From the IMG/VR virus record IMGVR_UViG_3300017987_000414, positions 1 through 21,245 of that record: DNA of 21,245 nucleotides; one strand, given 5' to 3'. The translations under genes and the position numbers were made by a program. Under the pieces are notes generated by a model that saw nothing but the letters and a program-made list of their open reading frames with translations, made no database searches and was not told the origin of the DNA. Source of the stretch: a virus. Shown here piece by piece: positions 6,305 through 13,827 of this stretch (positions within the stretch are counted from its first letter, which is position 1; each line of letters begins with the position of its first letter).

Positions 6305-8401
6305 ATGTCCCGACGATCGAAACGCCGTATCCGCGCCGCCGCGACGGACTCCGACAAAAAGCAGATCTCGTTTCTGACGGACTTGGGCAACATCACCATT
6401 GAGGCGGCCGCCGACGAGGAAGGCAAGCCAAAGATCCCGCGTTTCTCGATGGTCGCTTACACGGGCGGCGCGATGCGTCTTGCGTACTGGCGCTATCCGG
6501 TCATTCTCGATATGGCCGGGGCGCAGATCCCGGCGCAGAGCGTGCCGATCCGCATGAATCACGACGCCGCGCACGGCGTCGGGCACACCGACAGCATCAA
6601 AATCGAAGACGCGCAGTTGCTTGCGTCCGGCGCGGTTTCGCGCGACACCGAAGCCGCGCGGGAAATTGTGGCGAGCGCGAAAAGGGGCTTCCCCTGGCAG
6701 GCATCCGTCGGCGCCAGCGTCGGCAAATACGAATTTGTCAAGGAGGGCACAACCGTTGCCGTCAACGGCCGGAACTTTGACGGGCCGGTCTACGTGGTAC
6801 GGCAATGGCCCTTGGGCGAAATATCTTTTGTGGATCGGGGCGCCGACGCGAACACCTCTGCGAGCGTGGCGGCGAGCGGCGTCCCCACAGGAAAGGAGAT
6901 GGATATGGACTTTGAAAAATGGCTCAAGGCAAAGGGCTTCGACCCCGCGTCTCTGAGCGACGAGAACCGCACGGCGCTCGAGGCCATGTGGAAGGCTGAC
7001 GTTCAGGCAAGCCAGCCGGCGCCGCCGGCATTCGGCAGTCTCGATGCGGAGATTGCCGCGCAGAAGCGCAAGCAGGACCTGGAGACGCTGGCCGTGAAGT
7101 ACGTCCGCGAGGCTCCCGCATCGGCGGAGACGATCCGCGAAATCGCCGCGCGAGCGACGGTCGATGACAAGGTCTCGATCAAGGACGCCGAGCTGCAGAT
7201 GCTCCGGGCGACTCGCGTGACGCCGCCGCACACATTCACGGGATTCGCACAGAGCGAGCACCAGGTGCAGGCGGTCCACTACGAGGCCGCACTGGCGGCA
7301 ACCGCAAAGCTGCCGAGCCTTGAGAAGTCCTATTCGGCCGACGTGCTGAATCGGGCGAGCGATGCCTTTCCGCGCGGGCTGTCCATCGGCGAGATGCTGC
7401 TGGCGGCCGCCGCTCAGAACGGCTACCGCGGGATCAGCCTCCGCAGCGGGCTCAAGACCGCCCTGCGCGCCGCGTTCGCCGAGCCGGACATCCAGGCGAG
7501 TGGGTTCTCGACATTGAGCCTGCCCGGCATCCTGGGCAACGTGGCAAACAAGTTCCTGCTCGACGGATTCATGTCGGTCGAACAGGCCTGGCGCGCCTGC
7601 TGCCGCACGCGGCCGGTCAAGGACTTCAAGCAGATCACCTCGTACCGCCTGAGCGGCGGATTCGAATACGACGAGGTTGGGCCGGACGGCGAACTGAAGC
7701 ACGGGACGGTGAGCGAGGATTCGTACACCAACCAGGCCAAGACGTATGGCCGCATGTTCGCCATCACGCGGCAGGACATCATCAACGACGATCTCGGCGC
7801 CCTGTCCGACGTGCCCCGTCGCATCGGTCGCGGCGGCGCGCTCAAGCTGAACACCGTGTTCTGGACGGCTTTCATGGACAACAGTTCGTTCTTCACCAAC
7901 GCTCGCGCGAACTACGCTACGGGCGCCGGCACGGCGCTGGCAGCCGCCGGACTGAAAGCGGCCGTGACCGCGTTCAGGAAGATCAAGGACCCCGACAGCA
8001 AGCCGAAGGGCGTCGCGCCGAAGGTCCTGCTCGTACCCGTGGATCTCGACATCGCGGCCCGGGAGCTGGTTCAGACGATCACCTGGAATTCGGGCGGCGC
8101 GGCCGACACTGCGCAGATTCCGAACTTCAACGTGCTCGGCACGCTCGGGCTGGTCCCGGTGGCGACCGAGTATCTGTCCGACACGGCCATCACGGGCTAC
8201 TCGACCACGGCCTGGTATCTCCTCGCCAACCCCAACGACATCCCCGTCATGGAGGTCGTGTTCCTCAACGGCCAGGAGAATCCCATTGTCGAATCGGCCG
8301 ACGCTGATTTTGACATGCTCGGAATTCAGTTCCGAGGGTACTACGACTTCGGCGCGGCCAAGCAGGACTGGCGCGGCGGGCTGAAGTACCGCGGCACGTA
8401 G
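6305..8401 (+). CDS. Prohead protease-major capsid protein fusion
   Basis: 698-aa precursor. Residues about 20-190 form a prohead serine protease: candidate catalytic His86 (RMNHD) and Ser134 (WQASVGASVG), with the conserved EISFVDRGAD at 172-181. Residues about 200-390 are charged and helical and probably act as scaffold. Residues about 393-698 are the major capsid protein of the Mu gpT-like/HK97 fold type (GILGNVANKFLLDGF, YGRMFAITRQDIINDDLGAL). Self-cleavage would free the capsid subunit. ATG 6305 has AGGAGG at 6292-6297, 7 nt away. A second strong ribosome site sits inside the gene, directly before the scaffold part (see separate entry), so capsid can be made in excess of protease. Confidence 0.92.
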   Translation: MSRRSKRRIRAAATDSDKKQISFLTDLGNITIEAAADEEGKPKIPRFSMVAYTGGAMRLAYWRYPVILDMAGAQIPAQSVPIRMNHDAAHGVGHTDSIKIEDAQLLASGAVSRDTEAAREIVASAKRGFPWQASVGASVGKYEFVKEGTTVAVNGRNFDGPVYVVRQWPLGEISFVDRGADANTSASVAASGVPTGKEMDMDFEKWLKAKGFDPASLSDENRTALEAMWKADVQASQPAPPAFGSLDAEIAAQKRKQDLETLAVKYVREAPASAETIREIAARATVDDKVSIKDAELQMLRATRVTPPHTFTGFAQSEHQVQAVHYEAALAATAKLPSLEKSYSADVLNRASDAFPRGLSIGEMLLAAAAQNGYRGISLRSGLKTALRAAFAEPDIQASGFSTLSLPGILGNVANKFLLDGFMSVEQAWRACCRTRPVKDFKQITSYRLSGGFEYDEVGPDGELKHGTVSEDSYTNQAKTYGRMFAITRQDIINDDLGALSDVPRRIGRGGALKLNTVFWTAFMDNSSFFTNARANYATGAGTALAAAGLKAAVTAFRKIKDPDSKPKGVAPKVLLVPVDLDIAARELVQTITWNSGGAADTAQIPNFNVLGTLGLVPVATEYLSDTAITGYSTTAWYLLANPNDIPVMEVVFLNGQENPIVESADADFDMLGIQFRGYYDFGAAKQDWRGGLKYRGT
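6892..8401 (+). CDS. Internal start giving scaffold-major capsid protein without protease
   Basis: AAAGGAG at 6892-6898 stands 6 nt before an in-frame ATG at 6905 (Met201 of the fusion); another ATG at 6899 is too close to the site to be used well. Initiation there gives a 497-498-aa protein holding only the scaffold and capsid portions. This falls precisely at the boundary between protease (ending VAASGVPTG) and scaffold. The arrangement parallels lambda C/Nu3, where the scaffold is translated from an internal start in the protease gene. The coordinate given begins at the ribosome site; the coding start is 6905. Translation from here is inferred, not shown. Confidence 0.55.
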
Positions 8402-8481
8402 GATCGCAACCCTCGGGGGGCGCGCATCCGATGAAACACGCGCCGACATGATCTTTCACTCGTAATCGGGAGGACTCAAAT
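8402..8481 (+). other. 80-nt gap with ribosome site for the decoration gene
   Basis: Non-coding. It contains a GGCGCG/CGCGCC pairing of modest strength without a U-tract, and GGGAGG at 8468-8473, 8 nt before the next ATG. No promoter match was seen. Confidence 0.35.
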
Positions 8482-8850
8482 ATGAGCGCAACCTACAGAG
8501 CAACCGGGGATCGCATCGATCATACCCCCGACGCGGCGGTGACGGCCGGCGACGTGGTCGTGCAGGAAACCCTGGTGGGCATCGCCACCAAGGACATCGC
8601 CGCCGAGGCCCTTGGCTCCCTGGCCGTCGAAGGGATCTTCGATGTGGACAAGGAAGAGGTGGCTTTCGCCGTCGGCGAGGACGTCTATTTTGACACCGAC
8701 TCCGAACTGGCCACCAAAGAGGAAGGCGCGTTCATGGGCAAGTGCGTCGCGGCCGCAGACGCCGACGACGACACGGTTCGCGTCAAGCTCGTGATCCTCG
8801 ATGCCGCCGCATCGAACACCGTAACGGGGACCGGCACAGGAGTTGCCTGA
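8482..8850 (+). CDS. DUF2190-type capsid decoration (cement) protein
   Basis: 122-aa small acidic, beta-rich protein. The sequence pattern (TAGDVVVQETLVGIATKDI, GIFDVDKEEVAFAVGEDVYFD, then VKLVILDAA) is that of the DUF2190 family, small capsid-surface proteins encoded next to the major capsid gene that stabilise the shell. It starts at ATG 8482 with GGGAGG 8 nt upstream. It ends with an appended Thr-Gly tail (TVTGTGTGVA) not needed for the fold. A similar tail ends the tail tube protein and the motif recurs in the fibre. A strong hairpin follows the stop, which may set this gene apart for high expression together with the capsid. Confidence 0.85.
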   Translation: MSATYRATGDRIDHTPDAAVTAGDVVVQETLVGIATKDIAAEALGSLAVEGIFDVDKEEVAFAVGEDVYFDTDSELATKEEGAFMGKCVAAADADDDTVRVKLVILDAAASNTVTGTGTGVA

Positions 8851-8874
8851 TCGTCAAGAATCCGCTCGATGACT

Positions 8875-8897
8875 GAGGGGGCCATGACGGCCCCCTC
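8875..8897 (+). terminator. Perfect 9-bp GC-rich hairpin after the decoration gene
   Basis: GAGGGGGCC (8875-8883) pairs with GGCCCCCTC (8889-8897) around a 5-nt loop. The first T-run (TTTT) is about 13 nt downstream, so this is not a classic intrinsic terminator. It may slow or partly stop transcription, or protect the 3' end of the capsid mRNA from decay. Confidence 0.5.
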
Positions 8898-8940
8898 GCG
8901 TCGAGTCGCGTTTTGCCTTTGGACGGAGACGAGAATTCTA

Positions 8941-9006
8941 ATGGCGACAATCATCCGACGCGAACACAAGGACTACGGCGGCGAGGAGTACGCGTATCGT
9001 GATTAG
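8941..9006 (+). CDS. Possible 21-aa peptide overlapping the next gene
   Basis: ATG 8941 opens a 21-codon frame (MATIIRREHKDYGGEEYAYRD) whose TAG lies 5 codons' width inside the next gene, whose GTG is at 8999. A GGAG at 8925-8928 is rather far (12 nt) upstream. The ribosome site of the next gene (GAGGAG 8983-8988) lies within this frame, so the peptide may serve to couple or regulate translation. No homologue is recognised; it may be chance. Confidence 0.35.
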   Translation: MATIIRREHKDYGGEEYAYRD

Positions 9007-10009
9007 CGCAAGCAATCTGGTCTATCCCCCGACCGTGACAGCGGACGCGGATCGCTACCGCTATCTCTATGCGGCCCTGGAACAACTCCGCCTCAAGCAC
9101 AATGAGCGCGCGGGCGACCTCACACCGCAAACGCTCTATTGGCGGCGTGAATGGCGGAAGCCTCACGATGGGATTATCCAAAACATACTGCCGCTGCGCG
9201 CGAGGTTGCGGACCCCTGACTGGCGCGTAAGCGATTCTGAGCCGGTCGATCCGGCGCTGGCTCTCTTGCGAGGCGAGGGCAAGGCGGATTATCGCAGTGC
9301 CGATTACAAGGTGCTGACCGGATTCGATCTGGACGGCGTTTCCGGCGCGATGAAGATCGAAGACCCGACGGCGGATTTCACTGCCTTTTCCAACACGAGC
9401 GACCCCGGCTCCGACATCATTGCCACCGCCTCTAAGCTGGACTTGAACGATGTTCGAGGGGACTCTGATACGTACTGGTGGGATGACCGTGGCGTCGACC
9501 ATTTTGGGGCGGCATTTGAACATCTGTTTGAGGCGACTCAATATGATTCCGGGTCCGACTACTATATCAGCCTGGTCATCTGGGGCGTTTCCAATGTCGC
9601 GGCGAACGAGGAATACCTTGACGACAATTCGTCTCAGGCGCTTTGCGTCTATTTGCGGACGCGCAACCCCACTACGTCCAGCGAGGTTTTCATCAAGGAT
9701 TACGAGGACGACAGCAGCGACAGCTATTCAGCCGTCTCAGCGGATATCAAGCATTATTACACGGCGGCGCGAACGAGCGAGACGGCGGTCCAGTGCATCA
9801 TCTACAGCGACGCAGGCAGGACATTGGACGAGGACACGATAGCGACCACGATCACGAGCGGCCGCCGCTACCGATATGGGGCTGGATGCGCCATCGAGAA
9901 CGACGGCGATTCGCGCGGCTTCACCGCCGACATCGAGAACCTCGATTGGCAGGAGGGGGGCGAGCCCCCAGCCACGAACCCACGGCGGAGGCTGCTCATA
10001 GGAGCATAG
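8999..10009 (+). CDS. Putative virion structural protein, unknown function
   Basis: 336-aa protein beginning at GTG 8999, with GAGGAG at 8983-8988. I do not recognise its family. The N-terminal third (YRYLYAALEQLRLKHNERAGDL) appears helical and arginine-rich. From about residue 120 the sequence alternates polar and aromatic residues with many Asp, Ser, Thr and Tyr (SGSDYYISLVIWGVSNVAANE, SDIIATASKLDLN), suggesting a beta-sandwich such as a lectin-like or jelly-roll domain. It ends in a basic RRRLLIGA tail. It lies between the decoration gene and the head-tail joining genes and overlaps a possible 21-aa leader. Likely a head- or tail-surface component; carbohydrate binding is a guess. Confidence 0.7.
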   Translation: MISASNLVYPPTVTADADRYRYLYAALEQLRLKHNERAGDLTPQTLYWRREWRKPHDGIIQNILPLRARLRTPDWRVSDSEPVDPALALLRGEGKADYRSADYKVLTGFDLDGVSGAMKIEDPTADFTAFSNTSDPGSDIIATASKLDLNDVRGDSDTYWWDDRGVDHFGAAFEHLFEATQYDSGSDYYISLVIWGVSNVAANEEYLDDNSSQALCVYLRTRNPTTSSEVFIKDYEDDSSDSYSAVSADIKHYYTAARTSETAVQCIIYSDAGRTLDEDTIATTITSGRRYRYGAGCAIENDGDSRGFTADIENLDWQEGGEPPATNPRRRLLIGA

Positions 10010-10010
10010 C

Positions 10011-11000
10011 ATGTACGCAAAACAGAGCACGGCGAAGAGCTTTCTGGTCGGGCCGATCCTCGATGCGGACGGCGCGGCGAAGACCGATGAAGTCGTCGCC
10101 TCCATCAAGGTCACGAAGAACGGCTCGGTCGGCGCCCCGAACGGCTCCTCGACGCTCACGCACAATCACACCGGCCACTACGTTTACGCGGCGAACGCGA
10201 ACGACTTCGACACGCTCGGCGAGGTCGTGTTTTCTCTAAACTCGGGCACGAACGCGATGTCGATCGTGCGCTTCCAGGTCCTGCCCGCGAACGTGTACGA
10301 CTCGCTCGTGAGCGGGTCGGATTATCTCGATGTGAACGCCGCCCAGGTTGAGGGCTCGGACGCGACGGATACGATTCAATCCTCGTGCGATGATGCGCTT
10401 GTCGCCAATCATCTCGACCATCTGCTCAAGACCGACTATGACCCATCCTCAAAGCCGGGCGTTGCGACGGCGCTGTTGAACGAGATCGTCGAAAACGACG
10501 GCGGCGTGTCGCGCTTCACGCAGAACGCCTTGGAACAGGCCCCGGACACCACCACGGGGATTGAGCTTGCCGACGACGCGATCACAGCGGCGAAGTTCGA
10601 CGAATCGACGGCCTATCCTGTCAAGAGCGCCGATACCGGCGCGACACAGATTGCGCGTGTGGGCGCTGACGGCGACACGCTTGAAGACCTCTCAGACGAG
10701 ATCGCGGCCATGCAGGACGATGTGACCACCATTGCCGGGGACGTGGAGAATATCGACGGTGACGCCATGCGTGGGACGGACGGCGCGGCCACGGCGGCGG
10801 AGGTCGTGACGGCGCTGCTGGCAAAGACAGGCTGGACTGAGGGGGGCACGACAACGATTGAAACGCTTTTGAAATCGCTGCTCGCCCTGACGCAGGGCAA
10901 AATCACGAAGGACGGCGATGACTACACGTTTTTTGACGATGACGGTCTAACGGAACTCTTCACGCTCACGATTGCGGCAGGATCGAGGACTCCAAGCTGA
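10011..11000 (+). CDS. Putative phage structural/fibre-like protein
   Basis: 329-aa acidic protein from ATG 10011, AGGAG at 10000-10004, one base after the previous stop. The N-terminal 105 residues (KQSTAKSFLVGPILDADGAA, TKNGSVGAPNGSSTLTHNHT, NAMSIVRFQVLPANVYDSLV) form a beta-rich module often seen in uncultured-phage proteins of unknown role. The middle is Asp/Ala/Thr-rich with helical heptad-like runs (DEIAAMQDDVTTIAGDVENI), consistent with a trimeric fibre shaft. The C-terminus (ITKDGDDYTFFDDDGLTELFTLTIA) looks like a small beta-domain of the kind that ends short fibres. The position amid head-tail genes suggests a head fibre or neck appendage. No enzyme motif is seen. Confidence 0.75.
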   Translation: MYAKQSTAKSFLVGPILDADGAAKTDEVVASIKVTKNGSVGAPNGSSTLTHNHTGHYVYAANANDFDTLGEVVFSLNSGTNAMSIVRFQVLPANVYDSLVSGSDYLDVNAAQVEGSDATDTIQSSCDDALVANHLDHLLKTDYDPSSKPGVATALLNEIVENDGGVSRFTQNALEQAPDTTTGIELADDAITAAKFDESTAYPVKSADTGATQIARVGADGDTLEDLSDEIAAMQDDVTTIAGDVENIDGDAMRGTDGAATAAEVVTALLAKTGWTEGGTTTIETLLKSLLALTQGKITKDGDDYTFFDDDGLTELFTLTIAAGSRTPS

Positions 11001-11728
11001 TGACGATCGCTATCGCTGACATGCAATCGGTCGGGACTCTCGGTTGGTGGTATACCGACCTGGGCGGGGCCTCTCCGCCCGACGCCCCGAGCCTGTCCAT
11101 CAGTGACGACGGCGACGGCGACGCGATCACGGCGACCGTGGCCGGAGCGGCCGGGGCGACCCACACGCTGTATTACATGGCCGCCGGCGCATCCGCATGG
11201 CGCGAGGGCAACTCGCGCGCGGGCGACGGCGTGATTCACCAGACCGGGTTGGCAACCGGGACGCTTTATTTCTTTGTCGTCGTCTCATCCGCCGCCGGCC
11301 TGGTCAGCCTGCCGTCCCCCACGATTCAGGTTCGGCTGTCGGCGGGGGAGAGCGCGGCCGCGAGCGACCTCCTCTCCTCCGGGAGTTCGTGGCTCGCCGC
11401 GCAGCGCCGCGCCCACATGACGCGCTCCGTCGTCTACCGGCGCGGCGCTGCCTCCGTCGCCCTTGCCGCGACCGTCGGCCGCACGCCGTTCTGGGTGGAC
11501 CGGGGCGAGGGACTGTTCGAGCGCATCGAAAGCCGTGATTATTTGGTAACGGCCGCCGATCTCAGTCTCGGCGGGATGACGGTCCTGCCGGAGCGGGGGG
11601 ATCAGATTATCGAATCCGCGAAGGTCTACGAGGTCATGGCGCCCGCCGACGAGCCGCCTTACCGCTATTCGGATCGCGGACGCTCGCAACTCCGCATCCA
11701 CACGAAATACATGGGAGATGATTCGTGA
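11000..11728 (+). CDS. Fibronectin-III-like domain fused to head-tail joining protein
   Basis: 242-aa protein starting at ATG 11000, which overlaps the preceding stop (TGATG); GAGGA at 10985-10989. Residues about 25-115 look like one Ig/fibronectin-III domain: PPDAPSLSISDDGDGDAITA opening, then HTLYYMAAG and a GTLYFFVVVSSAAGLVSLPS strand pair. Residues about 135-242 (VVYRRGAASVALAATVG, RIESRDYLVTAADLSLGGMT, LPERGDQIIESAKVYEVMAP) have the length and pattern of a head-tail joining/stopper protein of the lambda gpFII type. Its place before the terminator and completion genes supports this. Fibronectin-like domains are common decorations on phage proteins and often bind cell surfaces, but one fused to a neck protein is unusual. 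Confidence 0.75.
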   Translation: MTIAIADMQSVGTLGWWYTDLGGASPPDAPSLSISDDGDGDAITATVAGAAGATHTLYYMAAGASAWREGNSRAGDGVIHQTGLATGTLYFFVVVSSAAGLVSLPSPTIQVRLSAGESAAASDLLSSGSSWLAAQRRAHMTRSVVYRRGAASVALAATVGRTPFWVDRGEGLFERIESRDYLVTAADLSLGGMTVLPERGDQIIESAKVYEVMAPADEPPYRYSDRGRSQLRIHTKYMGDDS

Positions 11729-12153
11729 GTTCCGCCATCGCCACCATCGCCGAAGCGATCAAGGACGCCCTCAACGGCGAGGACTTTTCGATGGACTTCA
11801 CCGCCGCGCGCGTCTATCGCCCGAGTTATGACCTGAAGGACGTGAAGGACCTGACTGTTGTCGTCGCGCCTCGGGCCAACGAGATCACGCTCCTCAACCG
11901 GCGGGACGATCAATACGAGGTGACCGTTCAGATCGGCGTGCTCAAGAAACTTGACGACGAGGACAATGCCGAGATCGATCCCCTTATGGCGCTTGTCCAG
12001 GAGATCTGCGAGTTTCTCAGCCGCAAGGCGATGGGAACCGGCCTCTGGCTCAGCACGAAGAACGATCCCATTTATTTGGCCGAGCATCTCCACCAATACC
12101 GCCAGTTCACCAGCGTCATCACGGCGACCTATCGCGTCATGGAGGGGGGCTGA
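11725..12153 (+). CDS. Tail terminator-like protein (gpU position)
   Basis: 142-aa protein whose GTG start overlaps the previous stop (GTGA), with GGGAG at 11713-11717. The order of elements, an N-terminal helix (SSAIATIAEAIKDALN), a strand with the RVYRPSYDL stretch, VVVAPRA, alternating YEVTVQIGVLKK, a long helix, and a final TSVITATYRV strand, is that of the small alpha/beta proteins that cap the tail tube and set its final length (lambda gpU, HK97 gp10 neighbours). Sequence identity to a named family is not apparent to me, so the call relies on length, secondary-structure pattern and position. The stop overlaps the next ATG. Confidence 0.65.
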   Translation: MSSAIATIAEAIKDALNGEDFSMDFTAARVYRPSYDLKDVKDLTVVVAPRANEITLLNRRDDQYEVTVQIGVLKKLDDEDNAEIDPLMALVQEICEFLSRKAMGTGLWLSTKNDPIYLAEHLHQYRQFTSVITATYRVMEGG

Positions 12154-12572
12154 TGGTCGGATTCAAAGTCACGCAGAAGATGAACCCTGAGAAAGTGCTG
12201 CGCGCCAAGGCCCGCGCTCAGAGGCAAGTCCTCTACCAGCAGGGCGGCTATGTGCGCGCGGTCGCGCGCCGGAGCATCAAATTCCGGGCGGACCTGGACG
12301 CCAAGTCGCCCCCGGGATCTCCGCCTTACACGCACCGAGAGCACACGCTTCGCAACGCGATCATGTTCGCGGTCGAGCGGGTCAGCGCGGTGGTGGGCGG
12401 GACGCGATCGCGCATTGGCCGCATCGCGCACACGCATGAATTCGGCGGCGTCGAACCGGCCACGAGGAAAAAGCCGCGACGCCGATATCCGCCGCGTCCC
12501 ATCATGGGACCGGCTCTCATCAAGTCGCAGCCCCGCCTGAATGAGTTCTGGCGGAACGCCATCAAGGCCTGA
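12153..12572 (+). CDS. Tail completion protein, HK97 gp10 / lambda gpZ type
   Basis: 139-aa strongly basic protein. GGAGG at 12141-12145 lies 7 nt before the ATG, which overlaps the previous stop by one base. A helix with many Lys/Arg (NPEKVLRAKARAQRQVLYQQ) is followed by SPPGSPPYTH, IAHTHEFGG and PPRPIMGPAL. The HEFG and RPIMGPAL elements match those of minor tail/neck completion proteins (gp10 and gpZ type), where the RPF-like motif near the C-terminus is conserved. These proteins join the head connector to the tail. It sits between the tail terminator-like and tail tube genes, as expected. Confidence 0.8.
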   Translation: MVGFKVTQKMNPEKVLRAKARAQRQVLYQQGGYVRAVARRSIKFRADLDAKSPPGSPPYTHREHTLRNAIMFAVERVSAVVGGTRSRIGRIAHTHEFGGVEPATRKKPRRRYPPRPIMGPALIKSQPRLNEFWRNAIKA

Positions 12573-12589
12573 ACAGGAAGGAGCCTCCA

Positions 12590-13051
12590 ATGAGCGGCAA
12601 ACTCGGCATGGAAGCAAAGCTGTATTACAAGCGCGGCGGCGTGGCGGCCGCCGGCGACTGGAGCGAGTGCGAGAACGTCAAGGACAACAAGCTCAGCCTG
12701 AGCAAGGCGTTGGCCGACTTCAGCACGCGCGGGAATAACGGTTGGCGCGCGCAAAAGGGCGGACTCAAGGAAGCGTCTGTCGCGTTCCAGATGATCTGGG
12801 ACATCGACGACGCGGACTTCGACGCCTTCATCGACGCCTTCATCTCCGGAGACGTGATCGGCCTGGCCATCATGGACGGCCCGATCGCCACCGGGACCGG
12901 CCTCGTGGCCGACTTCGAGGTCTCGAAGATGGACCGCGACGAGGGGCTCGAAAATCCGATGACCGCCGACGTCGAGTGCGTCATCACCTATTCGGCCACC
13001 GCGCCGCAGTGGTACGAGGAAGGCGCGACCGGCACGGGGACCGCTCCCTGA
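12590..13051 (+). CDS. Major tail tube protein
   Basis: 153-aa protein with AAGGAG at 12578-12583, 6 nt before the ATG. It has the size and layout of a siphoviral tube subunit: KLYYKRGG and the N-terminal strands, a long loop (NVKDNKLSLSKALADFSTRG), KEASVAFQMIWD, a helix DADFDAFIDAFISGD, then VADFEVSKMDRDEGLENPMT and DVECVITYSA. Hexameric rings of this protein would stack to form the tail. It directly precedes the tail assembly chaperone, the canonical order. The last eight residues (GATGTGTAP) are a Thr-Gly tail like that of the decoration protein, presumably exposed on the tail surface. Confidence 0.88.
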   Translation: MSGKLGMEAKLYYKRGGVAAAGDWSECENVKDNKLSLSKALADFSTRGNNGWRAQKGGLKEASVAFQMIWDIDDADFDAFIDAFISGDVIGLAIMDGPIATGTGLVADFEVSKMDRDEGLENPMTADVECVITYSATAPQWYEEGATGTGTAP

Positions 13052-13081
13052 TAGCCCCGGACTTTAGGAGGAGAACCTGAC

Positions 13082-13567
13082 GTGAGCAAGTTTACCGACA
13101 TCAAAGGACGGGCCTGGCTGATCGAGATCACGGTCGACACCGTCAAGCGCGTGAAATCGCTTTGCGAGGTCGACCTGCTCGATATTGTGCAGGACCGGGG
13201 CAAACTGCTGAGCCAACTCACCGACGATCCCATCACCCTCTGCAACATCCTCTATGTCATCTGCAAAGACCAGGCGGATGAGCAGAAGGTTTCCGATGAG
13301 GACTTCGGACGCGGGCTCGGCGGCGATGCCCTCGAGCAGGCGACGGTTGCCTTCCTGGAGGCCCTCGTAAATTTTTTCCCCGGCCACAAGCGGCGGGTCC
13401 TGCAGAAGGTCCTCGATCGAAGCGCCGAGGTGCAGAGCATGGCGACCGATCTGATCATCGCGAAGCTGGACGATCCGGCGATCGAGGCCCATCTGAAGGC
13501 GAGGGTCGAAAAGATTCTTTTGACGCCTGGGGACTCATCTGGCGATGCGCCGGCATCCTCGGACTGA
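13082..13567 (+). CDS. Tail assembly chaperone (gpG-like)
   Basis: 161-aa, largely helical acidic protein from GTG 13082, with TAGGAGGAG ending 8 nt upstream. It lies between the tail tube and tape measure genes, as lambda G does. Pattern: VDTVKRVKSLCEVDLLDIVQ, a central helix VAFLEALVNFFP, ending in a Ser/Asp/Ala-rich tail (PGDSSGDAPASSD). Such chaperones bind the tape measure and bring in tail tube subunits, and are absent from the finished virion. The -1 frame near its 3' end encodes a typical downstream domain, so a minority product extended by frameshift is likely. The protein ends at TGA 13565-13567. Confidence 0.88.
   Translation: MSKFTDIKGRAWLIEITVDTVKRVKSLCEVDLLDIVQDRGKLLSQLTDDPITLCNILYVICKDQADEQKVSDEDFGRGLGGDALEQATVAFLEALVNFFPGHKRRVLQKVLDRSAEVQSMATDLIIAKLDDPAIEAHLKARVEKILLTPGDSSGDAPASSD
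13507..13553 (+). promoter_or_regulatory. Candidate -1 frameshift site
   Basis: Two imperfect slippery stretches sit where the chaperone frame hands over: CGAAAAG (13507-13513, codons GAA AAG) and TCTTTTG (13516-13522, codons CTT TTG). A hairpin, CTGGCG (13539-13544) / CGCCGG (13548-13553), lies downstream and could stimulate slipping, although its spacing is long. Which heptamer is used is undecided. Confidence 0.4.
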
Positions 13568-13827
13568 ACCCCGGGCCCTTCACCTTAGCCGAGCTTGTGG
13601 CGATGAGCACGGCCCGGGTGGATTCGGAATGGAATCATACCGCCGCGCTGCTCGCGCAGATCGCGAATGCGCACCGGGATCCGAAAAAGGGCCGCGCGCA
13701 CAAGCCGGATGATTATCACCCGCTGAGGGCCAGGCGGTCGAGCGGCGGGATTCCGATCACGAAAAAGAACATCGGCATGCTGAAGAAGATTTTCATCAGA
13801 GAGGATCGACATGGCAGGCGCCAGTGA
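13514..13827 (+). CDS. -1 frameshift extension of the tail assembly chaperone (gpGT-like T domain)
   Basis: In the -1 frame relative to the chaperone, an uninterrupted reading encodes WGLIWRCAGILGLNPGPFTL, then AELVAMSTARVDSEW, ALLAQIANAHRDPKKGRAHK and PDDYHP. This is the usual content of the downstream tail chaperone domain (Trp-rich start, AGxLGxxPG, EL..M, RDPKKG…PDDYHP). No ribosome site precedes the possible GTG 13597 or ATG 13603, supporting expression by frameshift rather than a new start. The start coordinate is approximate: the slip is expected at about 13507-13522. It ends at 13827, overlapping the tape measure start by 17 nt. The full G-T product would be about 245 residues. Confidence 0.75.

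Noticed and set aside
6056-8449. A 797-codon open frame on the minus strand
   Set aside because: It lies wholly antisense to the portal end and the protease-capsid fusion. Its composition is Arg/Leu/Val/Asp-rich as expected from reading GC-rich codons backwards, and no family is recognisable.
13597-13827. The T-domain frame as an independent gene started at GTG 13597 or ATG 13603
   Set aside because: No ribosome site, and conserved-looking residues (WGLIWRCAGILGLNPGPF) precede these codons in the same frame.
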